From Desemzia incerta (GTDB lineage Bacteria; Bacillota; Bacilli; Lactobacillales; Carnobacteriaceae), in contig NZ_FOXW01000002.1 in assembly GCF_900115825.1 (NCBI RefSeq), positions 258,770-322,769 of the forward strand: a stretch of 64,000 bases of DNA, given 5' to 3'. The notes below the pieces were generated by a model. That model was given only the letters and a program-made list of their open reading frames with translations, had not been told where the DNA came from and ran no database searches. This document shows positions 1-8,376 of the stretch, one piece after another. The position numbers were made by a program, and so were the translations under genes. Position 1 is the stretch's first letter. Each line of letters opens with the position of its first letter.

Positions 1-84
1 ACCCTCCAAGCTTTCTACCAAAATTAACCCAGTTCCTGTTAACTTTATCAACGGTTCTGGTTACACTCTTAAAAAAATAAAAAT

Positions 85-105
85 AGAGCCTCATTCATCA
101 GCTCT
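85..105 (-). terminator. Rho-independent terminator after alpha/beta hydrolase
   Basis: A 5-bp stem (AGAGC/GCTCT) is followed on the minus strand by a long T-rich run. It lies about 80 bases after the stop of the hydrolase gene. The stem is short, so this is moderate evidence. Confidence 0.5.
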
Positions 106-183
106 AACATGTCACTCTTTTATACTATTCGCAAACCATTATTTTAATCGCACATATCTATTATAGATTCTTTTGCTGAGTAT

Positions 184-894
184 TCAATGGTTTTTTAAAA
201 AAGATTCTATAATCTTATTAAATTCGTTTGGATTTTTCACCAGAAAAAAGTGATCTGCTTTTGGTATGATCACTAATTGACTGTTCTTTATTTGTTGAGC
301 GATCCATTGAGTATGGGAAAGTTTGATCACATCATTTTCCCCGGCCATAACTAAAGTAGGAGAAAGAATTTTCGTTAGCTCGAAGCTCGCACTTCTCAAT
401 TGGGTAGTCATCAACTCATAAACAGCTCTTTTCCACCAAAACTTTGGATTAAAAATTTCAATTCCTTTTAAGGCTGCGAGTGTCGCTTCTACTTTTAACA
501 ACTCTACCTTTTTCATTCCTTCAGGCTCAGTGTTAGCTCCTACAATAACGAGTTTAGATACTTTTTCAGGAAAATATTGGGCAAACAATAATGCCGTATT
601 CCCTCCATCACTAAATCCTATAATGGCTGTTTTTTCGATATGTAAATAATCTAGTACAGTCTCAATATCGTTGACAAATGCTTCAAATATTAATGTATCC
701 TGCTTCTTAATCGATTTTCCATGCCCTCTCGTGTCTAAAGCGATAACCGTATAAAAAGCTTTAAAGTAGTCGATTTGATGTTGGAAAATCGTATAGTCTT
801 CTCCATTTCCATGCAGCAGCAATAGCGGTTCCCCCGTTCCGCCTATTCTACAATGCAGCGATCCACCTTTGACGGGTATATAAACAGATTCCAT
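184..894 (-). CDS. alpha/beta hydrolase
   Basis: A 236-residue cytoplasmic alpha/beta-fold hydrolase with no signal peptide. The HGNGED stretch near residue 28 fits the oxyanion region. The nucleophile elbow GFSDGG sits near residue 95, the acid in GENDVI near residue 188, and the catalytic His in ADHFF near residue 215. The length and fold match the peptidase S33/esterase-like group, but the substrate cannot be read from the sequence. The ATG has a strong GGAGGAG site just upstream. It is a single-gene unit with its own terminator. Confidence 0.85.
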   Translation of the reverse strand: MESVYIPVKGGSLHCRIGGTGEPLLLLHGNGEDYTIFQHQIDYFKAFYTVIALDTRGHGKSIKKQDTLIFEAFVNDIETVLDYLHIEKTAIIGFSDGGNTALLFAQYFPEKVSKLVIVGANTEPEGMKKVELLKVEATLAALKGIEIFNPKFWWKRAVYELMTTQLRSASFELTKILSPTLVMAGENDVIKLSHTQWIAQQIKNSQLVIIPKADHFFLVKNPNEFNKIIESFLKNH

Positions 895-972
895 CTTTCT
901 CCTCCTTCACTTTTCTCTAGTATACAAAAAAACTTGAGCGCGTTTACGAAACCAATATTCGTAAAAAAAGAA

Positions 973-998
973 GGAGCTGGGAGTTATTTCCCAGCTCC
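973..998 (-). terminator. Terminator after small unknown gene
   Basis: A perfect 10-bp stem (GGAGCTGGGA/TCCCAGCTCC) with a 6-base loop. On the minus strand it is followed by a run of T. It ends the transcript of the 89-residue gene just upstream of it. Confidence 0.85.
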
Positions 999-1011
999 AA
1001 GTTGGCTTTTT

Positions 1012-1281
1012 TTAAAAATTAACGTTTAAAGAAATTTCATTCAATACGATAGAATCTCCATTTTTCTTTTGCACAAAAATTGCGCGTATCGGAGATAATT
1101 CATTTAAGTCTTTCAGTGAATAATCATTTCTGCGCAAAACATATTCTAATGGACAATCCAATTCTCCATCAGCATTTTCGATTAAGTCTTCCGGACAAAC
1201 TGTCAATATCCACTTATCTTCTGTTCCTTCAAAAATCATTTCGTACTTTTCTGCTGTTTTATCCATTAATTGATTGCTCAT
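1012..1281 (-). CDS. conserved-looking hypothetical small protein (89 aa)
   Basis: An 89-residue acidic protein that I do not recognise. It begins MSNQLMDKTAEKYEM and has the alternating polar/hydrophobic pattern of a small alpha/beta protein, with no signal peptide or membrane segment. The frame is open 18 codons further upstream, but an AGGAGG site lies directly before the ATG at 1281, so I use that start. It has its own terminator and is monocistronic. The clear ribosome binding site and terminator make it a real gene. Confidence 0.75.
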   Translation of the reverse strand: MSNQLMDKTAEKYEMIFEGTEDKWILTVCPEDLIENADGELDCPLEYVLRRNDYSLKDLNELSPIRAIFVQKKNGDSIVLNEISLNVNF

Positions 1282-1599
1282 ATTTTTACCTCCTATATTT
1301 CTAACAAATAAGAAATGTGAATTGTACCCGTCCAACTGTTGTCTTCTTACTCGATTAGGATATATTGAAGCGTTTATTTTTGTACTGAGAAGCCATAAAA
1401 CAAGTTTCGATTGAATTTGTTTTATACGAGTATGTACAATTTAGCAGAAAACTGTTCAGTTCTTTTTCATTTTTATGAACCAATTATAGAAAAAAACATA
1501 TGTAAAGTACATACTTTTTTATAGCCGTATCTTTTTTGTCACAAACATATGAACAAATTTTTTCTAACTTTATATATGGGGACTATGGAGGTCTCAACT
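1282..1599. other. gene-free interval
   Basis: About 318 AT-rich bases between two minus-strand genes. It should hold the promoter of the small unknown gene. I see no convincing -35/-10 pair and no RNA structure. A short plus-strand open frame overlapping the hydrolase end has no ribosome binding site. Confidence 0.5.
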
Positions 1600-2343
1600 T
1601 TAATTTTCTGCTGTTTCTTCTATAAATTCTATTATCCCATTTACTGTGTTTTTTTGTTGTTCCTCAACAGATATTGTAGCCGTTCCGTCACCTTCTTGGG
1701 GTCCATAGTTACCAAATTGGGTATGATTTCCGCCTTCAATAACTTCTGCTTTTCCTTTTGGTAGAGACTCGAACGCTTCAAAATACGCTTCTGTATTCAA
1801 TACCTCATCGTTCGTCCCATACATCGAAAGTGTGTCTAAACCAGCATCAGAGAAGTCATCTGCAGGATAGGAAGCTAAGAAGATAACCCCTTCTAACTGC
1901 TCAGGATTTTTTTCTGCAAACGAAGCAGCCATCACTCCGCCTAATGAATGTCCAGAAAGATACCAATTATTGATTTCTGCCTGATCACTGATAACTTTTT
2001 CTGCTGCATCACTGTCAAAAACTGCCAGATTAAACGGCATTCTCACTAGATATACGGAGATGCCTTTTTCAGCCAGACTTCTCATTAAAAGAGCATAAGC
2101 CTCTTCTTCTACTTTACCGCCTTGATAAAAAATCAGTCCAGCCTGATGCTTATTTTCTTTCGGTTCAAAGCGGATATATTCCTCACCTTCAGTGACAATG
2201 ACATCATGTGTCGATTGTAAAGCTTCGATTGCCGATTGGTGAGGTTCATAAGCATCAGATAGATATCCAATAATGGCTATACCTATGACTAGAATTAACA
2301 CCCCTAAAATGACCAAAATATTCCTGCGTTTTTTACGTTGCAT
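1600..2343 (-). CDS. membrane-anchored alpha/beta hydrolase
   Basis: 247 residues. A basic N-terminus (MQRKKRR) is followed by one hydrophobic segment at about residues 8-28. It has no obvious cleavage site, so it is probably a signal anchor with the catalytic domain outside the cell. The nucleophile elbow is SGHSLGG near residue 131, the acid is in YGTNDEVL near residue 175, and the His is in GGNHTQFG near residue 207. This fits the alpha/beta hydrolase family related to dienelactone hydrolase (PF12695 type). The substrate is unknown. The start is supported by AAAGGAG nine bases upstream. Confidence 0.82.
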   Translation of the reverse strand: MQRKKRRNILVILGVLILVIGIAIIGYLSDAYEPHQSAIEALQSTHDVIVTEGEEYIRFEPKENKHQAGLIFYQGGKVEEEAYALLMRSLAEKGISVYLVRMPFNLAVFDSDAAEKVISDQAEINNWYLSGHSLGGVMAASFAEKNPEQLEGVIFLASYPADDFSDAGLDTLSMYGTNDEVLNTEAYFEAFESLPKGKAEVIEGGNHTQFGNYGPQEGDGTATISVEEQQKNTVNGIIEFIEETAEN

Positions 2344-2420
2344 TTAGTTGCACTCCTTTTCTTTTCAAGCAGATTTTCCATCAGTATAACACTTCTAACA
2401 GCAAAAAAATCCATAAAAAA

Positions 2421-2448
2421 GGAGCTAAGATCAATAGACCTTAGCTCC
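2421..2448 (-). terminator. trxA terminator
   Basis: A 9-bp stem (GGAGCTAAG/CTTAGCTCC) flanked by A and T runs. It sits directly after trxA and can work in the minus direction. Confidence 0.85.
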
Positions 2449-2461
2449 TTTTGATTATTTT

Positions 2462-2773
2462 TTATTTGTGTTTGCTTAATACATCTTCAATTTGTTCTTT
2501 GCTGTGGTAGCCGATTAATTTTTCTACTACTTCGCCGTCTTTTTTCACTAACAGTGTAGGGATACTCATAATACCAAATGAAGCTGGTACTTGAGGGTTT
2601 GCATCTACGTCCATTTTAACAAATTTTACTTCGTCGCCGATTTCTTCATCCAATTCATCCAAAACTGGTGATTGCATACGACATGGTCCGCACCAAGTTG
2701 CCCAAAAATCCGTTACTGTTAAGCCGTCTTTTGTTTCTGTTTCAAATGTAGCATCTGTTACTGCTTGTACCAT
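2462..2773 (-). CDS. trxA: thioredoxin
   Basis: 103 residues, the usual length of a bacterial thioredoxin. The redox-active motif WCGPC is near residue 27 after FWATW. The cis-Pro loop SIPTL lies near residue 73, and the buried Asp (TDFWA) is present. It reduces cytoplasmic protein disulfides with thioredoxin reductase, which is not in this window. It follows mutS2 by 110 bases on the same strand, an order common in Firmicutes. Its own promoter is likely in that gap, where there is a TATAAT-like box. Start: AGGAGG upstream of the ATG. Confidence 0.95.
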   Translation of the reverse strand: MVQAVTDATFETETKDGLTVTDFWATWCGPCRMQSPVLDELDEEIGDEVKFVKMDVDANPQVPASFGIMSIPTLLVKKDGEVVEKLIGYHSKEQIEDVLSKHK

Positions 2774-2883
2774 AATGTTATTCCTCCTATAGAATTGCTT
2801 ACTTTAGGTGCTTAACTTATAATTAGTAAGCCTTTATTATTTTTATTATAACAAACTCTGTATAAGATTTCTACTCTTTGCGC

Positions 2884-5250
2884 TTAATTTTTAAATTCGA
2901 CTATCGTTGCTCCATTACCACCTTGGTTTGCTGGGGCATATCCAAATGATTTAACAGAAGGATGACGCTTCAAGGCTTCAGTTACTCCTTTGCGTAAAGC
3001 TCCTGTTCCTTTACCATGCACGATTGTTACTTGAGGGTAATTAGCCAGCAATGCGGCATCCAAATATTGATCCATTCTGGCCAAGGCATTTTCATACCTT
3101 TCTCCACGAAGATCCAATTGCGGAGAAACATGACTTTGACTAGCAGACTTCAATGTGGCCGTTCTGCGTGCAGGTTCTTTTTCTGGTGCAGTCAATATCA
3201 AGTCGCTCTCATCCAACTTCATTTTCAACATTCCCATTTGAACTACCCATTGTTTATCTCCTGCTTTTTCCACAATGATCCCTTTTTGGCCAAAGGATTG
3301 AACTTTCACATCATCACCGGGCTTCAAGCTTTGTTTGGCTTTTTCTTTTTTCAAGACTTTGTTTTTTGACAAAGCTTCTTCATGACGCAGATTTGCTAAC
3401 CGTGTTCTGGCATCTATAAACTCATGCTCTTTTATTGCTCCGTCAATACCGCTTTCCAACTGTTTGTTTCTCAAGTCTGCAATCACTTTTTCTGCATCTT
3501 CTTGTGCTTGTTCGACTGTTTGATTGGCTTTCTCTTTTGCTTTTTTCATCAAGTCATCTCGTTCTTGCCAGAACTCTTGTACAGCTGTCTTCAAGTCTTT
3601 CAATAATTGATCCGCTTCATTGACATGCTCGCGAATTTCTTGGTATTCCATTTCGGTCATTTTTCGAGTATTCTCCAAATCCGCGATCATCTCATTCAGA
3701 TTTTGTGTTTCCCCATCAATCAAATGACGAGCATTTTGGATAATATCTGGACTTAGACCCAAGCGTTTAGAAATCTCAAAAGCATTACTTCTACCCGGTA
3801 CCCCGAACAACAACCGATAAGTTGGACTTAACGTATCTACATCAAACTCCATACTGGCATTGATCGTTTTAGCATGATTATAGCCATAAACTTTTAATTC
3901 AGGATAATGTGAGGTTACCATAACTGAGCTGCCAACAGAACCAATTTGATCCAGTATAGCAATCGCCAGAGCAGCTCCTTCTTGAGGATCCGTTCCTGCA
4001 CCTAGCTCATCAAATATAATCAAGCTTTTTTCATCCATTTTTCGTAGTATCGAAACGATATTGGTCATGTGAGATGAAAAAGTACTTAAACTTTGTTCAA
4101 TCGACTGTTCGTCTCCAATATCTGCGAATACTTCGTTAAAAATCCCGATTTGACTTTCTTCTGCAGCTGGAATCTGCAATCCTGATTGACCCATCAACTG
4201 CAATAAGCCTAGCGTTTTCAAGATGACCGTTTTCCCACCTGTATTGGGTCCCGTAATCACAACAGCTTGATACTCTCCGCCAATAAAAATGTCATTGGGC
4301 ACAACTGTTTGTTGATCCAATAAAGGATGACGAGCACTGTACAACTTCACTTCATTGTCGTCATTTATTTCTGGACGTACTGCTTGAATACTTTTCGCAT
4401 AAGCAGCTTTAGCGCCAATGAAGTCTAATTGAGCTAACAACAGCATATTGTTGTGGATTTCTTTACTGTATGGAGCGATTTCTTCTGAAAGCTCAGCCAA
4501 TATACGGTCTTCTTCGTGGCGTTCTTCGATTTGCAGTTGGCGCAACCGATTATTCAAGTCTACCACAGCTTTTGGTTCAATAAACAGCGTTTGACCTGTA
4601 GAACTCTGGTCATGTACGACACCGCCGAAATGATTCCGGTATTCTTGTTTTACGGGTACAACATAGCGGTCATTTCTGATCGTGATCAAAGCATCGCTTA
4701 GATACTTGGCACTTTTCCCACGAATAACCGATTCCAATTTTTCTCGAACCGCATTTTCACCTTTTTTGATTCCCACTCGAATACCTCTTAGTGCAGGACT
4801 GGCATCGTCTAAAATATGACCATCCTCATTGACCGTTTCACGAATGCGTTGGTTCAACTGCGGCGTGGTCACAAATTGATCTGTAATCGTGTATAAGCGG
4901 TAAAATTCGATTCCAGTTTCTTTCAATTCTTCAAAAAAGCGGCGTGTTTCTGTAGTGGTCGTTAATATTTTTCCAATCTGTGCGATTTCAGTAGCATTCA
5001 ATGATGCACCTATATCCAACCGTTTCAAATGCGGTCTTACGTTTTCCAATTTTGGAATGGGCATCCCTCCGCGCAATCGTTCGATCTGGACTCCATCAGC
5101 TGTTTCTTCTTGCCATTGCATCACTTCCTCTTTTGATTGAGATGGATGCAAGTCAGAAATCATTTCTTTTCCTAAAGTAGAAGAAGCAAATGATGTCAGT
5201 TCTTGAATGATTTTTTGAAACTCTAACGTTTTTAATATTTTTTGATTCAT
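2884..5250 (-). CDS. mutS2: endonuclease MutS2 (ribosome collision/recombination factor)
   Basis: 788 residues, matching MutS2 length. Order: N-terminal MutS core/lever, ATPase domain with Walker A GPNTGGKT at residues 334-341 and a DELGAGTDP Walker B/signature region near 415, a long Lys/Glu coiled coil (about 515-625), then a C-terminal Smr domain with LDLRGE near 708 and HGKGTG near 745. MutS2 lacks mismatch-repair function. It has been linked to limiting recombination and, in Bacillus, to splitting collided ribosomes. It is downstream of zapA and cvpA on the same strand. The start has GAGGTGA upstream. Confidence 0.95.
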   Translation of the reverse strand: MNQKILKTLEFQKIIQELTSFASSTLGKEMISDLHPSQSKEEVMQWQEETADGVQIERLRGGMPIPKLENVRPHLKRLDIGASLNATEIAQIGKILTTTTETRRFFEELKETGIEFYRLYTITDQFVTTPQLNQRIRETVNEDGHILDDASPALRGIRVGIKKGENAVREKLESVIRGKSAKYLSDALITIRNDRYVVPVKQEYRNHFGGVVHDQSSTGQTLFIEPKAVVDLNNRLRQLQIEERHEEDRILAELSEEIAPYSKEIHNNMLLLAQLDFIGAKAAYAKSIQAVRPEINDDNEVKLYSARHPLLDQQTVVPNDIFIGGEYQAVVITGPNTGGKTVILKTLGLLQLMGQSGLQIPAAEESQIGIFNEVFADIGDEQSIEQSLSTFSSHMTNIVSILRKMDEKSLIIFDELGAGTDPQEGAALAIAILDQIGSVGSSVMVTSHYPELKVYGYNHAKTINASMEFDVDTLSPTYRLLFGVPGRSNAFEISKRLGLSPDIIQNARHLIDGETQNLNEMIADLENTRKMTEMEYQEIREHVNEADQLLKDLKTAVQEFWQERDDLMKKAKEKANQTVEQAQEDAEKVIADLRNKQLESGIDGAIKEHEFIDARTRLANLRHEEALSKNKVLKKEKAKQSLKPGDDVKVQSFGQKGIIVEKAGDKQWVVQMGMLKMKLDESDLILTAPEKEPARRTATLKSASQSHVSPQLDLRGERYENALARMDQYLDAALLANYPQVTIVHGKGTGALRKGVTEALKRHPSVKSFGYAPANQGGNGATIVEFKN

Positions 5251-5310
5251 ATCTTCACCTCGTCTATACTCGGTCCTTATATTAAATATATTCTATTCAT
5301 CAATACAACA

Positions 5311-5347
5311 AGAAATCGTTTCTGCTGTATTAGAAGAAACGATTTCT
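5311..5347. terminator. hairpin between cvpA and mutS2
   Basis: A perfect 13-bp inverted repeat (AGAAATCGTTTCT/AGAAACGATTTCT) with an 11-base spacer. The T run is weak on the minus strand (TTCTTGTTG), so it may only partly end the zapA-cvpA message and let mutS2 be read at a reduced level. The TTTTGTTT tail is better on the plus strand, but no plus-strand gene precedes it. Confidence 0.6.
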
Positions 5348-5369
5348 TTTGTTTATCTAGTTTGATTCT

Positions 5370-5918
5370 TTAACTGATGGTGCTTACCCACCAGGAATAA
5401 ATTTGCTCTGACAAGATCGGAGTGTTGGTGACAATCATTTTTGCCAATCCACTGCTGGCAAATTGTTCTTGAACAAAATCTATCGGAAGCATTGTGAGAA
5501 CGAACAATAACAAGAACACCTCTACATAAGAGATGACTCCGCCAATAACAGCTCCGCCAATAGAATTGGCTTGTTTGACTACGGGCAAAAATTTAACACC
5601 CCGTGATAATCCGCCTATAAAACGAGTCACTAGCCAACCCAAAAAGATGATCAATAAAAAGGAGATTCCATGGTAGAAAGCTTCATCCAATTGGAAACTC
5701 AAAGCCCCGCTGTAAAATACAAATGAATCATCTATAGAAGCGGAAGGGTAAGGAACCACTAATTGTAAATACTCACTCACTTCTAAGTAATACCGGCTTG
5801 CAAAGTAGTAAGAGACTAAAAAACCAATGGAAAGAATCAATTGCAAAACCAATCCTCTTTTAGCCCCACTATAAATCCCAATCAATAAAAATACAATGAT
5901 TCCGAACGTCATCCACAT
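5370..5918 (-). CDS. cvpA: CvpA family membrane protein
   Basis: 182 residues with about four membrane segments (roughly 2-20, 22-42, 76-98 and 115-145). The pattern and length fit the CvpA/colicin V production family (PF02674), often called YshB in Bacillus and placed beside zapA and mutS2. Its molecular role is unsettled; members are linked to envelope stress and cell division. The start is ATG with AAAGGTGG upstream, 16 bases after zapA, so the two are co-transcribed. Confidence 0.85.
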   Translation of the reverse strand: MWMTFGIIVFLLIGIYSGAKRGLVLQLILSIGFLVSYYFASRYYLEVSEYLQLVVPYPSASIDDSFVFYSGALSFQLDEAFYHGISFLLIIFLGWLVTRFIGGLSRGVKFLPVVKQANSIGGAVIGGVISYVEVFLLLFVLTMLPIDFVQEQFASSGLAKMIVTNTPILSEQIYSWWVSTIS

Positions 5919-5934
5919 ATGTTAAGTCCACCTT

Positions 5935-6231
5935 TTATTCTTCATTCAGGTTTGTATGTTGCAAGTTTTTTACTTCTTCTCTCAATTGCTCCAACTCTTT
6001 TTCCATTTGCTGCATTTTGATTTGCATTTCAATCTGATCGGATACGGCGTTCACGGCTGCTAAAACCGCTCTTCTTTCCGGATCCAGCCCTTTTGTCAAT
6101 TTTTCAATTTGTTTTAATTGTTCATCAATCGTTTTTTCAACAACTTGCAGATGTTGCACTGAGCGTGCCCCGATAATGGTATACTCTTTTCCTGCTATCG
6201 TTGCTTTATACCGTATTTTATCCTTAGACAC
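5935..6231 (-). CDS. zapA: cell division protein ZapA
   Basis: 98 residues. An N-terminal small alpha/beta domain (residues 1-45, with IRYKATIAGKEYTIIG) is followed by a long coiled coil (about 60-95, rich in Glu/Lys/Gln). This is the ZapA build. The protein promotes bundling of FtsZ filaments at the division ring. The start codon is GTG, preceded by AGGAGGG at good distance. It is first in the zapA-cvpA-mutS2 order common in Bacillales and Lactobacillales. Confidence 0.9.
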   Translation of the reverse strand: MSKDKIRYKATIAGKEYTIIGARSVQHLQVVEKTIDEQLKQIEKLTKGLDPERRAVLAAVNAVSDQIEMQIKMQQMEKELEQLREEVKNLQHTNLNEE

Positions 6232-6307
6232 TGAACACCCTCCTAGTTAAACACATTTCATTTTATTTTAACATGAATCTGCTGGAATTTGTAGAGTTTT
6301 AAAAAAA

Positions 6308-6341
6308 AACCAGGAAACGAAGCATCAGCTTCTTCCTGGTT
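6308..6341 (-). terminator. terminator overlapping the 3' end of the Mga-like gene
   Basis: Stem AACCAGGAA/TTCCTGGTT (9 bp), a 2-base bulge, then GAAGC/GCTTC with an ATCA loop. On the minus strand it is followed by nine T. The TGA stop of the regulator gene (6325-6327) spans the loop and the base of the arm, and its last codons form the 5' arm of the stem. Confidence 0.9.
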
Positions 6342-7845
6342 CATTTTTCATCTCTCTGTTTTCTGTAGGGATTTCTTTTTCAGGACGAAAATCTTTTTGG
6401 TGAGAGTAAATTTGATCGATCATCATTTTTATTTGGTCCCAACTATGCTCGTTAGCAGAATAATTGATACCTACTACTGGTATGCTGTTGTCCAAACGAA
6501 ATTTATACTCTGTTACTTCATGATCTGTCACAATGAGTTGAATAGAATCTGGATAATCTTCATTCGCCAACAAAAAGCTTTTTAACTTATAAGGGTAATA
6601 AAGTTGCATCAGTTCTTCTAAAAACTTTTCATGGTACAATCCGAATTGTGAGACAATCAGCACATTGATTTTGTTTCGATGCTTCAAAATTTCAGTGGTC
6701 AAATTTTCCCACGTTGAGATAAGGATGTATAAAAAATCCATTGGATCATCGAGCACGTTTTCCAGCCATTCTCCTCTATAAAAGTTCTCTAATACATCTA
6801 CTGCCGTTTCCAGAAAATCGTCGTATAATCCGCCTTGATTATAAACGGTGATTTTGTTTCGTTCAACTAGTGAATAACTTAATCCTTGAAACTCTATTTT
6901 ATAGAGATAGTGACTGAATAGTCTTTTATGCACCATTTCTTTATTGCCTAAAAAGATTGACATTCGCTCAGTTAAAATCGTCAAAAAAACTTCTATATCA
7001 TCATACACTTGTAAAAATCTTTGATTTTGCTCTATAGTATCTCTCGTAAAAAAAATATACCTGCTCTCTAAGAAATAACTGATGAATTGGCTATCTTCTT
7101 CGTGAATCTTAAAAGGCAGTTTTTCTAATTCTCTGGAGACAAGCTGTTCAGTCTCTTTCGAAACAGGCAATAGTGGAGTGTAATTTGATTCTATATGATT
7201 CGCTTTAGAAAGGCGTTCAAAAATAAGTACTAACCATAAAGTCATTTTGTTCATTAAGGTAGCAGAAAACGCTAATTTGTTTTCGGTTTTAAAGGCTTTA
7301 ACTAGTGTGTAAGCTTCTTTGCTGTATCGAGAATGACGTTTCAAACAGGACGTACCATACTCTTCCCAGAACAAGACTCCGTAAAAGAAAATAATTTGTT
7401 TTTCTTGTCCTTGAATCCGTATCGGCTTTTGTTGAATCGTTAAACCATATTTTTTAAGCACTGGTTTAACTAATTCAATACACCTTTTTACAGAAGATAC
7501 ACTTGTATAAAGTTCTTCCGCATATTCTTCTAGTGTCTGCAATGAATCGTAAAATAATAAATTAACAAATTGGACATTTAAGCATTCACGCAAAATCTGC
7601 TGATAAAAGTTATCCATTTGAAATTCATGTAAAATATTTAAGCGAACCCCTTTTTGTTTGGATGTTTCAAATTTGAAGGTAGATGAAAAATAAAGGCGAA
7701 AATAATTCATATCTGATTTCACTGTACTTTCAGAACAATTCAATTGTGCAGCAATCTTTTCTGTCTTCCACCATTGATTTTCCTTCAACATGCATTCGAT
7801 AAACATTAGTCTTCTTGAACTGCTGGAATCTAATAAATCTCGCAT
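6325..7845 (-). CDS. Mga-like transcriptional regulator (HTH / PRD-like / EIIB-like)
   Basis: 506 residues. The N-terminus has a helix-turn-helix typical of Mga (residues 15-50, with KTEKIAAQLNCSESTVKSD). A second HTH-like stretch lies near 85-115 (LEEYAEELYTSVSSVKRCIE). The middle is PRD-like, and the C-terminal part (about 385-480) resembles a PTS EIIB fold (INVLIVSQFG). Such proteins couple virulence or sugar-use genes to PTS phosphorylation. No PTS or surface-protein gene lies next to it, so the target is unknown. ATG start with GGTGAGG upstream. The C-terminus ends inside the terminator hairpin. Confidence 0.8.
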   Translation of the reverse strand: MRDLLDSSSSRRLMFIECMLKENQWWKTEKIAAQLNCSESTVKSDMNYFRLYFSSTFKFETSKQKGVRLNILHEFQMDNFYQQILRECLNVQFVNLLFYDSLQTLEEYAEELYTSVSSVKRCIELVKPVLKKYGLTIQQKPIRIQGQEKQIIFFYGVLFWEEYGTSCLKRHSRYSKEAYTLVKAFKTENKLAFSATLMNKMTLWLVLIFERLSKANHIESNYTPLLPVSKETEQLVSRELEKLPFKIHEEDSQFISYFLESRYIFFTRDTIEQNQRFLQVYDDIEVFLTILTERMSIFLGNKEMVHKRLFSHYLYKIEFQGLSYSLVERNKITVYNQGGLYDDFLETAVDVLENFYRGEWLENVLDDPMDFLYILISTWENLTTEILKHRNKINVLIVSQFGLYHEKFLEELMQLYYPYKLKSFLLANEDYPDSIQLIVTDHEVTEYKFRLDNSIPVVGINYSANEHSWDQIKMMIDQIYSHQKDFRPEKEIPTENREMKNEPGRS

Positions 7846-7979
7846 TACCTCACCCCTACTCTCGCACTTTTCAATGGCAATCTTTTAATCATTTTACCAT
7901 ACTTAATTAATCATTCAATCGAATTTCTTTGAATATAATAACAATTGTTAGAAAGAAGTTTTAAAGCGCTACTTTCTTA

Positions 7980-8041
7980 CATAAAAAAAAGCTAGACAGG
8001 CGTCATAGCTTTTTTTGAGTGCGGCATATCGGGGATTGGGC
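7980..8041 (-). ncRNA. candidate small RNA with C-rich 5' segment and terminator
   Basis: The terminator at 7984-8016 is not needed by either flanking gene, because both are transcribed away from it. Read on the minus strand, a TATAAA box lies at 8047-8052, with a TTGCCT box upstream at suboptimal (about 15-base) spacing. The RNA would start near 8040 with GCGCCCAATCCCC and end in the terminator after about 60 nt. A C-rich unpaired 5' part plus a terminator is the build of Firmicute small RNAs that pair with ribosome binding sites. No match to a known family is claimed. Confidence 0.3.
7984..8016. terminator. orphan bidirectional terminator
   Basis: Stem AAAAAAAGCTA/TAGCTTTTTTT (11 bp), extended by GAC/GTC after one bulged base, closing a 4-base loop. 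A runs on one side and T runs on the other let it work on both strands. Neither neighbouring gene is transcribed into it, so it implies an unannotated transcript. Confidence 0.8.
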
Positions 8042-8086
8042 GCTGTTTTATATAGAAAATAAAGCAGGCAAATGTTTTTCTTTTGA

Positions 8087-8250
8087 TTTAGTTGTCCTTT
8101 TTGATTGTAGATTCTAATTTACAAGATCATTTCTTCATGTTTTATCAATAAAGAGTCTTTTGATAATGGAAAGGCCCTGACCGGCTCAAAAGTAAAAGAA
8201 AAAATTCGATAATTTAGAATGCATAAAATATGTCATATAGGACAACTAAA
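8087..8250. repeat. nested inverted-repeat element (164 bp)
   Basis: The outer arms are a perfect 12-bp inverted repeat (TTTAGTTGTCCT at 8087-8098, its complement at 8239-8250). Inside are ATTCTAA/TTAGAAT (8111-8117/8214-8220) and CTTTTGA/TCAAAAG (8157-8163/8186-8192), all roughly centred on 8165-8175. The centre holds a short GC-rich stretch (GGCCCTGACCGGC). The element could be a rod-shaped RNA gene or a small non-autonomous element with terminal repeats. I see no clear target-site duplication. Confidence 0.5.
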
Positions 8251-8253
8251 ATA

Positions 8254-8376
8254 AAAAAGGAGAAGTACGTCCATGTAAACAAACCGTAAAAGGATACGCT
8301 CATGACTTAGTGACAAGGCAAGTGATATGAATTAAGTAAATTCAGCCTAACAACGTACAATTCATCACTCCTTTTT
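8254..8376. other. large hairpin, candidate structured RNA
   Basis: AAAAAGGAG at 8254-8262 pairs with CTCCTTTTT at 8368-8376, and GTACGT at 8265-8270 pairs with ACGTAC at 8353-8358. An inner hairpin TGAATT/AATTCA lies at 8328-8344. The outer A/T-flanked arms look like a terminator on either strand, with about 80 nt of insert in between. I do not recognise it as a known riboswitch. Confidence 0.4.

Noticed and set aside
1549..1764. Plus-strand 71-codon frame
   Set aside because: It overlaps the end of the membrane-anchored hydrolase on the opposite strand and has no ribosome binding site.
8016..8045. GTGCG start like a group II intron
   Set aside because: No domain V, no reverse transcriptase frame and no intron end were found.
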